Notes: generated by a model from the letters alone, not told the origin. Shown: positions 1 to 12,115, counted from the first letter of the stretch. The stretch is 64,000 nt of DNA from Chinchilla lanigera (GCF_000276665.1 NW_004955404.1:33420422-33484421), one strand, 5' to 3'. Translations and numbers: made by a program.

Positions 1-370
1 TGAGTTTGATCTAATGAACTTATACAAAATTAAGTGTTCATTAGCTGGACAGCACATTATCTTCAAGTTCATAAGAATATTTCCAAAAATTGACCATATA
101 GCTTCAATTTCATAAAGCAGATCTCATTGAATTTCAAAGAATTAGAAAAACAAAACAAAATAAAATATGTATTTATGGATTTTAAAACAATTTTTAAAAT
201 AAGAGATAGGTTAAAGAGGAAAATACAGTAAAAATTAACACAGAAAGCTGAATGGATTTTTTTAAAAAATACAATATATGAAAACATTGATACAGCTAAA
301 GTAATACTAGAGGTAAAACTATAGTTTTAAGTTCCTATGTTTAACAATAACAGCTGAAAATTAAAAGGCC
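1..370. other. AT-rich non-coding stretch
   Basis: This is very AT-rich sequence with many short A and T runs. I recognise no repeat family or gene in it. The only open frames are short, low-complexity and hydrophobic. Confidence 0.6.
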
Positions 371-468
371 AAAAAAGAAAGTTTGAGAAAAAAGAACACA
401 GTTGAAGGCACCATATTATCTGACTTCAAAATATACTACAAAGATATCATAATCAAAATAGCATGGTG

Positions 469-570
469 GGACTGGAGGTTTAGCTCAGTGGTGAAGTGCC
501 TACCTGGCAAACATGAGGTCCTGAGTAATTCCCAGTACTAAAAAAAAAATAAATAAATAAAATAAAAAAT
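469..570 (+). mobile_element. ID SINE (tRNA-Ala-derived), diverged
   Basis: It has the A-box-like TTTAGCTCAGTGGTGAAG and the B-box-like region GAGGTCCTGAGTAATTCCC, followed by an A-rich tail with TAAA repeats. It inserted into the surrounding old L1. Confidence 0.85.
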
Positions 571-927
571 AATATGGTGGTGGTGTTAGCATAAAGATAA
601 ATACATAAACCAATGGGACAAAATAGTGAACACATAAAGAAATCCATACACTTACAACCAACTAATTTTCCACAATATTACCAAGAATACACTTTGGGGA
701 AACAACAGTCTCTTCTGTAAATGTTGCTAGGAAAATTAGATCTCATGCGGACAACTGAAACTATACTCTATCTTTCACTAGTCACAAAAATCAACAAAAA
801 TTAAAAGCTTAAATATAAGACTTGAAATTATAAAACCACTAGAAGAAAACTGGGGAATTGCCCAGTGAAAGATTTTTTATAAGAATTCAGAAGCACGAAA
901 ACACAGAATCAAAAAAAGACAAATAGA

Positions 928-999
928 AGGGCTTGGTATACAGCCCAGTGATGGGGCACTTGCCCAGTAAGCTCAAAAACCTGGATTTGATCCCTAACA

Positions 1000-1003
<4 letters not shown>
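928..1003 (+). mobile_element. ID SINE, diverged, ending in a CA repeat
   Basis: ID-like sequence runs from GGGCTTGGTATACAGCCCAG to TTTGATCCCTAACACC. Its 3' end runs straight into a CA microsatellite instead of poly-A. This suggests the microsatellite grew from the SINE tail or the CACC end. Confidence 0.7.

Positions 1004-1039
<36 letters not shown>
1000..1039 (+). repeat. (CA)n microsatellite
   Basis: An uninterrupted CA dinucleotide run of about 40 bp lies immediately 3' of an ID element. The 71-aa minus-strand frame across it is a low-complexity artefact. Confidence 0.95.
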
Positions 1040-1040
<1 letters not shown>

Positions 1041-1495
1041 AGATTACATCCAACTGAAGTTTTTCCTTGGCAACAGAAATCATCATCTAGGTAAAGAGAC
1101 AACCTCCAGAGAAGGTGGAAATATTTGCAAACTATTAGTCTGAAAATTAGTTAATATTAGAAATACATAAGGAACTCAAACAACTCAGTAACAAAAATAA
1201 TACTCTGATTTTAAAATGGTCAAAAGACATGAATAGACATTTCAAAAGGAGACACAGAAATGGAGAACAGGTAAGTGAAAAATAGCTTGATATCACTAAT
1301 CATTAGGATAATGCAAATAAAACCACAATGAAATGTCACCTCACCTTAATTAGAATGTTTATATCAATAAGACAAAAAATAATAAATGTTAGCAAGGATA
1401 CAGAAAAAGGAAAAATCTTACATTGATCTAAATATGAATTAGGATAGCCACAATAGAAAACAGCATGCAAGTTTCTCCAAAAATTAAAAATAGAG

Positions 1496-1610
1496 GGGCT
1501 GGGGATTTAGCTCAGTGGCACAGTACCTGCCCAGCAAGCGCAAGGTCGTGAGTTCGATTTCTGGTACCAGAAGAAAAACAAAATAAACAAAAAAAAAAAA
1601 AAAAAGAAAA
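1496..1610 (+). mobile_element. ID SINE, lineage-specific type
   Basis: It begins GGGGCTGGGGATTTAGCTC and continues through GCAAGGTCGTGAGTTCGAT to a GGTACCAG end and a long A-rich tail. The sequence AAAAATAGA before and AAAAATAGAA after is a probable target-site duplication. It lies inside the 370-2315 L1. Confidence 0.93.
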
Positions 1611-2315
1611 ATAGAACTGTTGGATGATCCATCAATCTCACTATTAGTCATTTGTCTAAAGAAAATGAAAACACTACATCAAAATTATATTGCACTCGCG
1701 TATTCTTTAACGCATTATTTGCCATAACCACTAAGTGGAAACAACAGAAGCATCTATCACCTGTGAGTGAATAAAGAAAATATGGTACATATACATAATA
1801 GAATGCTATTTGGCCATAACATCGATGGAATCCTGTCATTTACAACAACAGGAAACAGTTGGGAGACATAATGTTAAGTGAAACAAGCTAGGCACAGGAA
1901 GATACTTTGTCATGTCACTTGTCTAAAATCTGAAAAAATCTGTTCTCATAGAAGTGCGAAACACAACAGTGTTTACCAGAGAGGAAAAAAGGAGAACAGG
2001 GCTGGGAGTGTTGGAAAGATTGATCAATGGGTATGAAGTTACAGTTAGATAGTGCAAATGAACTCTGGTGTTCTCTTTCACAGTAGGATGACTATAGTTA
2101 ATAATATATTATATTGTATCTTACAAAATAACTAGAAGAGAGAATTGTGAGTGCACTCATCTTGAATAAATGATAAATAGTTTTTGAGATGATAATATAT
2201 TAAATATATTAAGTGCCCTGATTTAATCATTATACAATGTATACATGTATCAAAACATCACACTGCATCTGCTAACTATGGGTCATTATGTGTCAATTTA
2301 AAACAAAATAAAACT

Positions 2316-2576
2316 CTAGAAATTTAAAGGGCTGAGTATGCAACACAAGAAATTGTAAAAAAAATAGCAACAAAATAAATTTTAAAAATTAAAATTTAGT
2401 AAATAAAGCAAGATATTAATAAATCAATTTTTAAAACTAAAAATTAATAGAAAGGATTAATAAACCCAAACATGACTCTCTGAAAAAATACAAAAAAATC
2501 AACAATTTCAGAGATTGCTTTGGGGGAAAAAAAGGGTGTAAAGAAGCAATATGAGAAGTGGAACAACAGTGTTACT
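2316..2576. other. AT-rich non-coding stretch
   Basis: No gene or confidently named repeat was seen here. The sequence is A-rich and may include the decayed tail of the preceding L1. Confidence 0.5.
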
Positions 2577-2590
2577 AAAGATAAAGTAGG

Positions 2591-2750
2591 AGCCGGGCAT
2601 GGTGGTACACGCCTGTAGTCCCAGCACTCTGGAGGCAGAGCCAGGAGGATCATTGAGAGTTCGAGGCCAACCTGGGCTACAAAGTGAACTCAAGGCCAGC
2701 CTGAACTGCATAATGAGACCCTGTCTCAAAAAGACAAAAAAAAAAAAAAA
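2591..2750 (+). mobile_element. B1 SINE (7SL-derived) with target-site duplication
   Basis: It starts AGCCGGGCATGGTGGTACAC and ends GAGACCCTGTCTCAAA plus poly-A. It contains the internal rodent B1 duplication, visible as two partial copies of a GGCCAACCTG/GGCCAGCCTG segment at about 2666 and 2693. Direct repeats AGATAAAGTAGG at 2579-2590 and 2751-2762 flank it. The Pol III box B is seen as GTTCGAGGC. Confidence 0.95.
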
Positions 2751-2762
2751 AGATAAAGTAGG

Positions 2763-3769
2763 GATCCATTTAATAGATTAGGACAAATATTATTATCAAA
2801 TTAATTCTTAAGGATTCAAACTCAGTTGGGGATCAGTTAGAGGTGCTATTTCTGCCTTCAAGTGCCCTGTGAGAAGGTGATACTAAGGTTACTCTTAATG
2901 TCCACCCAACCTGAGACCCAACAACCAGACACTCAGATATTTTCCAACAACAAACTCTAGTGGAATTCCTTCAGACCACAGCTATGGTCTGTGGGTGCTT
3001 TCCACAGTTCAGAACTGTTCTCAAGGGCGTAGTCCACCCAGTCTTATCAGTGTCATAACTGCCCAGAAGACAATCCAAAGAAAAGATTCCATTCTCCTAA
3101 AGTGTGACCAGACTGAGTGAGGAGGCAGCAACACTACATGACGGTCATCATCCTACTTATCGAGATAGAGTTGGAGGTAGAGACACAGTGAGTGAGATTT
3201 ATTATTGCTCTTTCTGCCAGCTTTTCCCTCTTTTTTCTAATTTAACAAATGTACTTCTAAGCCAAAATAAATGTATAGTTAACATGATTTCACCCTAATG
3301 GAAATAGTTAAAACTACTCCTCAATTTACATCTACTCTTCACTGGAAAAGATAAGTCACAGGGAACTGTATTTATTTCCTTCCAAACAAAGTATTATGAG
3401 GTTACTTGGCTAACATTTTGCTAAATTAAAAACACATTATGCTTTAAAAAACTACGTCTGACTCTTTTGTAAAAAATGTTGATAAATTTTAAATATTGAA
3501 AACTGAAAAGAAGTCGATGGATTGACACAGAGCTTTTCACTTAATGAACTTAGTTTGTGCATATTTATTTTCAGGTGCAATGGAAAATCCCTAACTTTCT
3601 TCCTTTTGGATGAAAGTCTGCCACTTGTAGTCATGAGAGTATCATGGGCAGGAGAGTTCTCGGAAAGTTGGATATCGATAAGATCTGATTTAGTTCTGCT
3701 TATACATGGCATTAAATACAGAGTGGGATGCTGAGGGGTGAGAGGCTGCAACACAGCTGTGCCTTGGGA
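2763..3769. other. Single-copy-looking non-coding DNA
   Basis: I recognise no repeat, RNA gene or conserved coding frame. Overlapping frames near 3450-3750 on both strands resemble no known protein. Confidence 0.5.
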
Positions 3770-3985
3770 GGAGGTTCAGGTAGACACATTCTGCAGTCAA
3801 GGTTCAATGGCCAGCTCTGCGTTTTCTAGATCCTAGACCATGGATAAGTGCCTTGACCTCACTAAGCCTTAGCTTCCTTATCTAGAAAATGAAGATGACG
3901 AATATCTCCCGCAAAATACATTGAAAGGACCAAATGACATAGACATAGAAATTTTTTAATATACTGAATGATATGAGGAGCATTC
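3770..3985 (+). mobile_element. MIR SINE, ancient
   Basis: The core matches MIR: 'ccttgacctcactaagcc', then 'cttccttatctagaaaatg', then 'gatgacgaatatctcc' and a trailing 'aaatgacatagacatag'. It is strongly diverged, as expected for this ancient family. Confidence 0.75.
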
Positions 3986-4439
3986 ATTGAGCCATTCTTC
4001 ATCTAAATGAAATATGTCTAGCATCATTAACTGTATTTTATTAAAATGTCCATTTGGAGACACCTAAACTACATTCAAATGGTATGATATTTTCATGTTA
4101 TTCTTTCACTAATGACATCCTTTTACTCAGAGGTTACATTCCTCCCTGTGTAATATAGAAAACAGGGTGATAATCTGATAAGGAGGTTGTTATGTAGTAC
4201 TTGCTATTCCCAATTCAGCATCCTTCTGCAGAAGTTGCCTCTTGGACCACCATCGTGCAAGGTTAGTTGGGAAATTCATATGGATGCAAGAATATAGGAA
4301 ATAAAATGCCTCCTGTCTGACATCTTTGACAGAGAAAAAGTACAGAATTTTAAAGAATCTCACAATTTCAGCAAAAGTGGAGTAGATATGAAGAAATTGA
4401 GATGGTAAAACTACTAAGCTGCAGAAGCAATTATAATTC
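3986..4439. other. Non-coding DNA, nothing recognised
   Basis: AT-rich sequence. A 124-aa minus-strand frame starting here runs into the neighbouring retroposon and the N gap. It shows no domain I recognise. Confidence 0.5.
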
Positions 4440-4456
4440 AAGAATTCTCTCCTTCC

Positions 4457-4741
4457 AATTTTGTATGTATGTATATACAGGATAGTTAACATGGTTGTTC
4501 TTCTGTCTTCTATTTCTATGCTGAAAGAAACTGTCAATGAGTCTTTGGGTGACCAGTATTGCATGTNNNNNNNNNNNNNNNNNNNNNNNNNNNNNNNNNN
4601 NNNNNNNNNNNNNNNNNNNNNNNNNNNNNNNNNNNNNNNNNNNNNNNNNNNNNNNNNNNNNNNNNNTGTCTGTATTGTGCTTGTGATATGTTGTAAAATG
4701 TTGTATGTCTGTTAATGTTTCCCTCCTTTTATCTTTAAAAG

Positions 4742-4768
<27 letters not shown>
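4457..4768 (+). mobile_element. Young 5'-truncated retroposon, probably an L1 3' end, containing gap 1
   Basis: The insert is bounded by 17-bp direct repeats differing at one base (AAGAATTCTCTCCTTCC at 4440-4456, and the copy with TTCTTCC at 4769-4785). It ends in a run of about 28 A. The sequence before the tail, 'gttaatgtttccctcc...ctttaaaa', resembles the end of the L1 3' UTR copies at 13.6 and 16.4 kb. The unbroken A-tail and near-perfect duplications indicate a recent insertion. The L1 assignment is inferred. Confidence 0.7.
4567..4666. other. Assembly gap 1 (100 N)
   Basis: A run of exactly 100 N lies inside the retroposon at 4457-4768. The round length suggests a placeholder rather than a measured size. 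Confidence 0.99.
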
Positions 4769-4772
<4 letters not shown>

Positions 4773-4785
4773 ATTCTCTTCTTCC

Positions 4786-6487
4786 TACACTACAGAAAAT
4801 ATTCCAGTGCTGAAGCTCTCTCTTCCCTGCCTTAGTCACACCCATGCACCTCTGCAGAAAAGGGACTGGCCCCATGACTGTGTGGAGCAGGAAGGGGCCG
4901 TGGGGGGTTGTGGTGAGGACCTTGTCCTAAAGACCCAGGAACTCAGCCCAGTTCTATTGCTGCTGGGAGAATTCGGAGGGCTGAGAGTGGAAAATTATAG
5001 TAGAAATAGAAATATATCTCAAAATACCTAATTTTTTTTTTTAAATTCTCAAGACCAAATTCCCATGTACCAATAGATTTTATTACCAAAGTAAAACTCT
5101 AACTGCAGTTAGACAAATTTGCAATCTCAAGCATGGCTCCCTAAGATTCCATCTGTCTATTTTCCATCCTTTTAGGTGAGGGCTTTTTAAAATGTTCCAC
5201 ACCCACCAAGGGAAATCACTTTGGGTTTAGGAGCTCTGCTGAAATGCCTACACCAGTCACAATCTTTGACAGATCATGTAATACTGACTGGTCTGTTCTT
5301 AGGTGTATTTAACATATCCGCCCGTCTCAAAATCAACCACTTTCAGCACAGAGACGTGGTGGCTAAAAATTCTTGCACTAGAATGCTCTGGAGGAGGCAC
5401 TGTTACTCCAAACGGCCATCTTTGCATGCCAGGCCCCGCCTAGAGGGCCCTAGAGGAGGTGTCATGACACGGAGGAGCCAAGAGGGGCGCACGTGCATCA
5501 GACCTAAGAGGAGCTTCCGGTGCTGAGGGTGGGTCTGAAGGAGTTGATGAGGATGAAACACCCTGTGGGGACCAACCCTGAAGTCACAAATAGCTCCTAC
5601 TAGTGCCCTCTCTTCTCTCTAGTCTAGGAGTCACACCCCTACTCCAGAACCTCTCCTGGATACTCCTCTGCCTAATACTATAATAAGGAAACTATTATTT
5701 TCTCTCTCTAAACTTCTTGGGCTAAAAAAAGAAGTTGTTCACTCCTGCATGTACTATCATTACCACATCGTAGGTTCTGTATTAGTTGGGATTAGGATAA
5801 AATTGCTTGATACACTATACAAATGGTACCTTGCTTACGGTGATTCTACTTTCAACTTCCAATGACGCAGAAGCGATTCTTTTGCAGTAGAAACAATATT
5901 TTAAATTTTGGATTTGGATCTTTTTCCAGGCTAGTAGTAGGCAGTGTGATATTCTGTCTGGATGCCAGGCAGCTGCCAGGAGCCCACCCAGCCACGCTCA
6001 CAAGGGTCAGCACTAAAGGTACCCTAGTCAATCACTTACATGAGACAGCCAGCACTTATTATAAAATAGGCCTCATGTTAGATTACTTTGTGCAACTGTA
6101 GGCTCGTACATGGGCTCTAAACACATTTAAAGTAGGTTAGGATAGACTATGATGTTTGGTATGTTAGTTGTATTAAATGCAGTCTCAACTTACAGTATTT
6201 TTAATTTATAATGGGCTTCTCAACGTGCAACCCTACTGTAAATCAAAGAACATCTGCACAATGTATAATCAATAATTTTAATTGTTGAAGAAAGTAAACT
6301 AATAAATCTTACAATTTTAAGTTCTCTCTCTTTTGCAGATTTCTTGCAAAAATGAAGAAAATATTTCAAAAATATAAAAAAAGTATCACAAATAGATTAG
6401 ATATTCTCTGGTATTAACAAACTTCTGTCCAATATCTGTTAACAAGTGGCCATCTGCCTAAGTATTTGGGGTATTTTTGTGTGTTCA
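4786..6487. other. Single-copy-looking non-coding DNA with a GC-richer patch
   Basis: No gene is supported. The part at 5340-5560 is GC-richer than its surroundings. It gives an open frame of 101 codons (5221-5526) with no motif I can identify. The rest is AT-rich without a named repeat. Confidence 0.5.
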
Positions 6488-6590
6488 TTTGTTTGTTTGG
6501 TTTTATTTGGATTTTTGGTACCAGGAATCAAACTCAGGACCTTGTGTTTGCCAGTATTTGAGCAAACTCTCAGGTCTTAGCTTTAGTATT
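6488..6590 (-). mobile_element. ID SINE, diverged
   Basis: In reverse orientation it shows a T-rich tail, then GGTACCAGGAATCAAACTCA and GGACCTTGTG, which is the reverse complement of the ID box B side. The 5' half of the SINE is more diverged. Confidence 0.8.
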
Positions 6591-7479
6591 CTCTTGCAGG
6601 TAAGACATACAAGAACGTATTTGCACCCCAACTTTTTAATACTTTTAAGGAAGTGTTTTCCAATGCAATTTAGATGAAAAGGATAAAAGACCAGAAACAT
6701 TTTTCTGCTAAAAACTCCATTTTCTCAAAACATACAAGATGAAAACACCACTGTCATAGTTAGCCCTCAGAACATTTTCCTAGCATAATCTCCTAAAACC
6801 TAGATGTAATCTTAAGAAACAAAATCATCACTGAGTTTAGTTTCCCTCAGACATTTTAGCAAAACTGTAGTTTTCTTTTCTGTACTTTCTCCGGTAGCAA
6901 ATTTCATGTGCCAGAAGGGATGGAGGTGGGGCAGAATAGCAACTTCCGGTAGGCACATCTAGCACTTATTTGATTTATGCCTGCCCCTGACAGAAGGGTA
7001 AGGATGGATGACATTCTTTGCCTTACATTTGTGCATAATGACGATTCTGTTGCTAAGTGTTTTTAAGATCTTCTATATCTGGCTTATATTTGAAGCAAAA
7101 GAAAAGGAAGGTATGATTCACCTGAAAAAATCAGCAGTCTGTGATTCTGATTCACCCTGGAATTTTACCCTGCAAATGCCACGGCTATTTTTGTTTCCCA
7201 GAATGTGTTCTAACAGTGTGCATAGTTTACACCTAATACCCAGGCCCAGACAAAGATTAGATTGTCATAAACTATATAAATTAATTTTAGGGCGCTGAGG
7301 TTTATATTTAACTGTAAGGAACACTATATGGATAGGCTCAGTGTTGCAAAACATGTGCTCATCCAGAAAATTCTACCAGTGAGAAGACTTTAAAACTATA
7401 CTCAGAAACAAAAGATTCCAACTGAGAGACTGAGTCACTTAAATGGGTCTAGAAATATGTGAGCATATTTTAATTATAA
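6591..7479. other. Non-coding DNA, nothing recognised
   Basis: I found no named repeat and no convincing coding frame. The 96-aa frame at 7008-7298 shows no recognisable domain. Confidence 0.5.
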
Positions 7480-8395
7480 TTCAAAGAAAGTGTTTTATTA
7501 AAAATTTATACACATACCCACTGGGATGATATTATTTAAAGGAAAAATAAAAACAGAAAATACATTTTGGCAAGGACATGGAGAAGTTGGAATGTTTACC
7601 CATCACTGATGGGAATATCAAATGGTGCGGTTGCTGTGAAAAACAGATTAGCGGTTTCTCCAAAAATTAAATAAAGAATTACCAAATGATCCACTTCTAG
7701 ATATTAAAAGCAGGGATTCACACAGATACTCAGACAGCAATATTCACTGCATCATTATTCACCATAGGCAAAAGGTAAAACAACCCAAATGCCCATCAAG
7801 ACATGAATACATAAACAAAGTATATCTGCATACAACGAAATATTCTTCAAACTTCGAAAGGAATGGAATTCAGACACATGCTACAACACGGATAAAGGTT
7901 GAAAACATGTTCAGTGGTATAACCAGACACAAAGTGAACAAATATTGACAGTTTCACTCATATGACGTGGACTAGTCAAAATCATGGAGACAGAAAGTAC
8001 AATAGAAGTTACGAGATACAAAGAGCAATGAGGAGGTAGTGAATAGAGGGTTTGGAGTTTCTGTTTATGATGGTGGAAAAGTTCTGGACCTGGACAGCGT
8101 CTATGGTTGTACAACACTGTAAATGCAGTCAATGCCACTGAATTGCACACATAAATCTGATTAGAATGAGCTCACGTGGTGGTTCACACCTGTCCTCCCA
8201 GCACCCTAGGAGGCTGTTGCAGGAGGATCACAAGTTCAACTTCAGCCCAGACAACTTAGCAACTACATGAGATCCTGTCTCAAAAACAAAGACAAAAGAT
8301 ATGCTTAAAAAGTGAATCAATGTGACACCCTGCCCCCCATGTAAAATGATAAATTTAATGTTATGTGTATTTTATCACAATAAGAAGGTAAATGT
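7480..8395 (+). mobile_element. Old L1 LINE, 3' end, split by a B1
   Basis: Typical L1 3' order is visible: 'ggcaaggacatggagaagttgg' near 7570, 'caacccaaatgcccatcaag' near 7782, a 3' UTR through 8160, then 'aatttaatgttatgtgtattttatc' to about 8390. It is decayed with many stops. A B1 at 8167 splits the 3' UTR, so the L1 is older. Confidence 0.8.
8167..8296 (+). mobile_element. B1 SINE, diverged, nested in L1
   Basis: The start GCTCACGTGGTGGTTCACAC, the middle 'cccagcaccctaggaggctg' and the end 'gagatcctgtctcaaaaac' match B1. It interrupts the 3' UTR of the old L1 around it. Confidence 0.85.
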
Positions 8396-8869
8396 CTTTG
8401 TTAATTTAAAGATGTGCAATACAGTTTTTGGAAATAAAGCAAAATGCCACAAACATCACTAACCTCTTCATCTGTCTCCTAAGGACAGGCCATGGGATAA
8501 GGTGGAAGAATCCCAGTGCTAGAGACAGGGTAGCCTAAAGCCATGGACTTTTCAAGGCCAAGACAATCCCTCAAAACTTTAATCAACACCACAATGTCAT
8601 GCAGAAAATCAAAGCTTATAATTGAATATTTCACTTTCCAGACAATTGCTATCTTAAATATATAGTCTAAGAAGTAAAAAATACTATGTTCCTATTCTGA
8701 AACATGATCAATTACTTCACCTTTATGAGTTCCCTTCACAGTGATTCCGTTAGTGAACTCTACAATTACTATATTAGAATATTTTATTTTCCTCACATAC
8801 AAGTACAAATATAACCACCTAAGTCAACAAACAGGCATATTTTAGAGAAAGTTATCCATACAGCCATTT
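8396..8869. other. Non-coding DNA, nothing recognised
   Basis: No gene or repeat is supported here. Confidence 0.5.
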
Positions 8870-8990
8870 TTACTAGCTGTGTAATTTTGAATCAGTCACC
8901 ATCCTGGAACCTGTTTCTAATCTGTAAAATGGGAATAAATATGCTGGCATTGCAGAATCACCCTAAGAATGAAATAACGAGAAAGTTACT
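8870..8990 (+). mobile_element. MIR SINE fragment
   Basis: The stretch 'gtgtaattttgaatcagtca' followed by 'ctaatctgtaaaatgggaat' and 'aagaatgaaataacgag' follows the MIR core and 3' region. Confidence 0.75.
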
Positions 8991-10844
8991 GCCCCTCACA
9001 CATTAGGAGAATCCAGAGGTTTGTGATGACATGAAGAGTGAATCCATGAATACAAATGAAGCAATTGGGAGAAAACAGGGGAAGAAGAAAGTTAGAATTT
9101 TCTCCAGGCAATCATAATGCGACACACAATTTCATCCGACCTGTACAGGCTTTTATGCGAAATGGGTGTGGATATTTACAAGATTGGGTCTGAAATGAAC
9201 CAGTGCACTAGATATACTATATGTTGCACTAATTCTAAAATAATCAAAGCAAGAATAAAATGACACCATAAAATATACAGACAAGATGACACAGGAGAAA
9301 TCACCTATAATTGGATAACCATCATCATAACTGCAGATACCATGCAGTGAATCACACATTTATCTACTATAGTTTCTTTTTTCCTTTTTTTTTTTCTTTC
9401 TCTCTTCCTTTCTAGTTTGGTCTCTTTCATGGAAACAAAAAGTTTGTTTTTCTTCAAAATAAAAACACTGGTTTGTGGGTTTGGAGTTTTTTGTTTTAAT
9501 TCTTTGTATAAAAAGGTCAGAGTGACTATCAAGCCAAGCATGAAACAGTAATGGTTTCCGGCATGGGAAATTTGATTGTTAAACAATAGAAAAAAGAGAC
9601 CACCTTGTATCACTGAAGACAAAACAAAGAAAGCACTATTTGTTTCCAACTTGTATGTCATAGGGGATTTTGATCTCTTTGGCATTTGTATTGGAGAAAA
9701 CATTATGTGAATGTTTGCTTTCCTGACACTTTAAAAGTTATTTTTTATAACCAAATAAAAAAAAGGAACATAACTCCTCCGACAAAGATTTTAAATAGAA
9801 AGGTAAACGATTCATCAGATTGTTTTACAGTAATCTGACTCAACTCTGTTAGTGCTCTCATTCAAACTCTCTGAAAATTGAGATTGCATAATGGTAATGA
9901 TAACAGGAACAGTGCCAAAGAAATAATATTTTGCTCGGATCCATGGCAATGTCACAGTCGTCACAGGTATGGAGCACGCCTCTAGAACATTAGGTCATAT
10001 TTACTTCATCAGGTAAAATGCAGAGAGGATATAGTCTGTGAGTTAATGGATTTATTTTAAACTCATTCTCATGCCTCCAAATAACCAGCTTAGCCCCAAT
10101 CTCTAAAATACATTTTCTTTACAATCTGTGTTCTTCATTTTAATATATTTGCAGGAATAGTTCGTGTTATTTAATGAAACAGCTTTATTTTCTCAGTATA
10201 AAGCATCATTGACCATAGCCTAGACTCTGGAGGAACTAAATATCTCTTGCCTACGTTCAACAAGACACCTAAAATCAATTCACCCATACCTTATCAAGAT
10301 AAATATTAAAAGTTAATGTCTACTTAGGTCAGGAAGTATATATACCGTCAGGTTCAACAATATTATCTAGGTGGCTAGGGTAATTCTGTTGCTCTAAAAA
10401 TAAACACATAGATTAGCTATGAGATTGTAGCTTTTAAAAGAAAAACTTGTTACTTAAAGTTAGTTTATTTTCTAAGCCATTTCTCTGTTTTAAAAGAAAA
10501 TGGACAAAATATTCAAGATTTCATACATATAAGGCTTTGTCATTAAATAAATGAAGTTAAAATGTGAAAAGAAAAGTAATTGCCATATGATATTGCTAAG
10601 ATAATACTCATAGAGGAACAAAATAATTCAATTGTGGAGTTTGGAGAGCATTCCCATTCACCCAGGCGATGCTTCCCTGATTGGGATCCATACTATAAAT
10701 CTGTCTCATTCACTAGATTCCTTAATAGAGACAGTGCTATACCCTGGCCTCCAGTTAAGTCAGAAGAGGAACTGTAATAGTGATAAAACTTGAATTTATA
10801 TAACTGCTACACTTTCTGCATTAGAACATCCAGACATTTCATCA
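8991..10844. other. Non-coding DNA with a polypyrimidine tract
   Basis: No gene is recognised. A T/C-rich tract lies at 9373-9417. The 132-aa minus-strand frame at 9305-9703 is built around that tract (a Lys/Arg/Glu-rich segment) and is not credible as a protein. Confidence 0.5.
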
Positions 10845-10932
10845 CCCTGGTCTTGAGCTTCTGAGTAGTACTTAATAAGGAGGAAAGAGACTGCATCTTG
10901 ATTGCAGGTGTGCCCCACTATGCCCAGCTTTG
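10845..10932 (-). mobile_element. B1 SINE fragment
   Basis: Reverse-complement B1 5' sequence is visible: 'cttctgagtag' and then 'gattgcaggtgtgccccact' to 'atgcccagctttg'. Confidence 0.65.
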
Positions 10933-11087
10933 AAAGTATTTTTTTCAAGTAATGGAGATCAGTAGTGTTCTGCTATTCTGAAAAGCTGAAAGAGAAGCTG
11001 AAAGCTTTCTAATTGGAGAAGAGTCCTTCACAAATGAAGTAGGCATGGACTGTTATCCTCAGTCACAAAGAGAATCCAGCTAGTTAG

Positions 11088-11295
11088 AAATGTGGTTCCC
11101 AACCAAGACATTCGGGAATAACTGGAGACCTTTTCATTGTCACCACCAGGATGGGGAAGTCCCTTGGCATCTAGTGGGAAGAAGCCAAAGATGCTATAAA
11201 CCTCCTACAGTGCGATACACAACACCCTCCCCGCCGCCCCCGAGAAAGATTATCTAGCCCAAAAGGTTAACAGTGCTGAGATTGAGAAATTTCAA
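11088..11295 (+). mobile_element. MER5A-like hAT-Charlie DNA transposon
   Basis: It follows MER5A from 'gtggttcccaacc' through 'ggcatctagtgggaagaagcc' and 'gatgctataaacctcctaca' to 'agtgctgagattgagaaat'. The terminal inverted repeat ends are recognisable though degraded. It is a non-autonomous element with no transposase. Confidence 0.88.
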
Positions 11296-11309
11296 ATTAG
11301 AGTGATGTA

Positions 11310-11510
11310 GGACAAAGGTGAGTTAACTTTTCTGTAAAGTGCCAGAGAACAGATATTTTGAGCTTTGCTGACATATTGTCTCATCCAGGCTATTTAACTC
11401 TGCCTTTGTAGCCCACCAGCTAACACTGAATAGGTGAGGTTAAGTACCAAAAACTTTTATTTACAAAACCAGGTGGCAGGAGCCGTATAGCCATTCTGCC
11501 TTGGTTTGCC
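11310..11510 (+). mobile_element. Non-autonomous hAT-type DNA transposon fragment
   Basis: The core 'ttttctgtaaagtgccagag', then 'gatattttgagctttgctg', then 'aacttttatttacaaaacca' matches a widespread mammalian MER element of hAT-Charlie type. I recognise the sequence but not the exact family number. It sits directly after the MER5A copy. Confidence 0.75.
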
Positions 11511-11514
11511 ATCT

Positions 11515-12103
11515 CTTGATATAGATAGTTTCTCTTCATAGAGATGCTCTAAGTCTTATATCTGGAACTGGAAAGAATTCTAGTTATCATTATGACTCTT
11601 TGCTAATAGAAATCTAACCTTAAGAATCACAAGTTGAGACAAAATCTCTAAGTTAGGAAAATGAAATCTATAAAATGACACTTATTTCTTAAAATCTTCT
11701 CCTTAAAATGAAATGCTGTACCACCACCTAATATTTTACAAAACAAATTTGTAGATTTTATTTTAAAATGTATGCAAATATATCTAAATGTACAGAAAAA
11801 TATTTTATAAATAAAATTAGGATGTAACAGTGTGGTCTAATCAACAGACATATGAGCAAACCAAGGTAAATACAAACACCAGTACACTAAACCAGAGATT
11901 CTTGTTCTGTAATTCATGGTGCCATGGACAGCCAGCAAACAAATCTGGAGAGAGAGAGGAAAAAAAAACACAAATAAATGCAGGAATGTTATGTAGTGTT
12001 AGGGGTACAAATGTTTGTGCATTCTTAAGACATTCTTTAGGTACTAAAAACATAACACCCACTGCTAAACCACAGAGTCATTCAGACAGTATGTTTTAAG
12101 AAT
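11515..12103. other. Non-coding DNA, nothing recognised
   Basis: AT-rich sequence. The 89-aa plus frame and the 73-aa minus frame in 11830-12099 overlap and show no known domain. Confidence 0.5.
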
Positions 12104-12115
12104 GAACTACTTCTT

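Larger units (their letters stand above)
370..2315 (+). mobile_element. Old L1 LINE, 3' portion, interrupted by three ID SINEs
   Basis: The sequence follows the 3' half of mammalian L1 in order. The ORF2 'residue transition' region lies at 400-470, the stretch before the stop at 600-900, the part resembling IREMQ at 1300-1350, the 'gaatgctatttggccataa' part near 1800, and the 3' UTR to about 2315. Stops and indels are frequent, so this is an old, dead copy resembling the L1M class. ID elements at about 469, 928 and 1496 sit inside it and are younger. The exact subfamily is not determined. Confidence 0.8.

Noticed and set aside
887..1102. Open frame of 71 codons with a Cys-Val run on the minus strand
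   Set aside because: It is a translation of the CA microsatellite and the flanking ID element.
5221..5526. Plus-strand frame of 101 codons in a GC-richer patch
   Set aside because: It shows no domain, no splice context, and an ordinary length for chance in GC-richer DNA.
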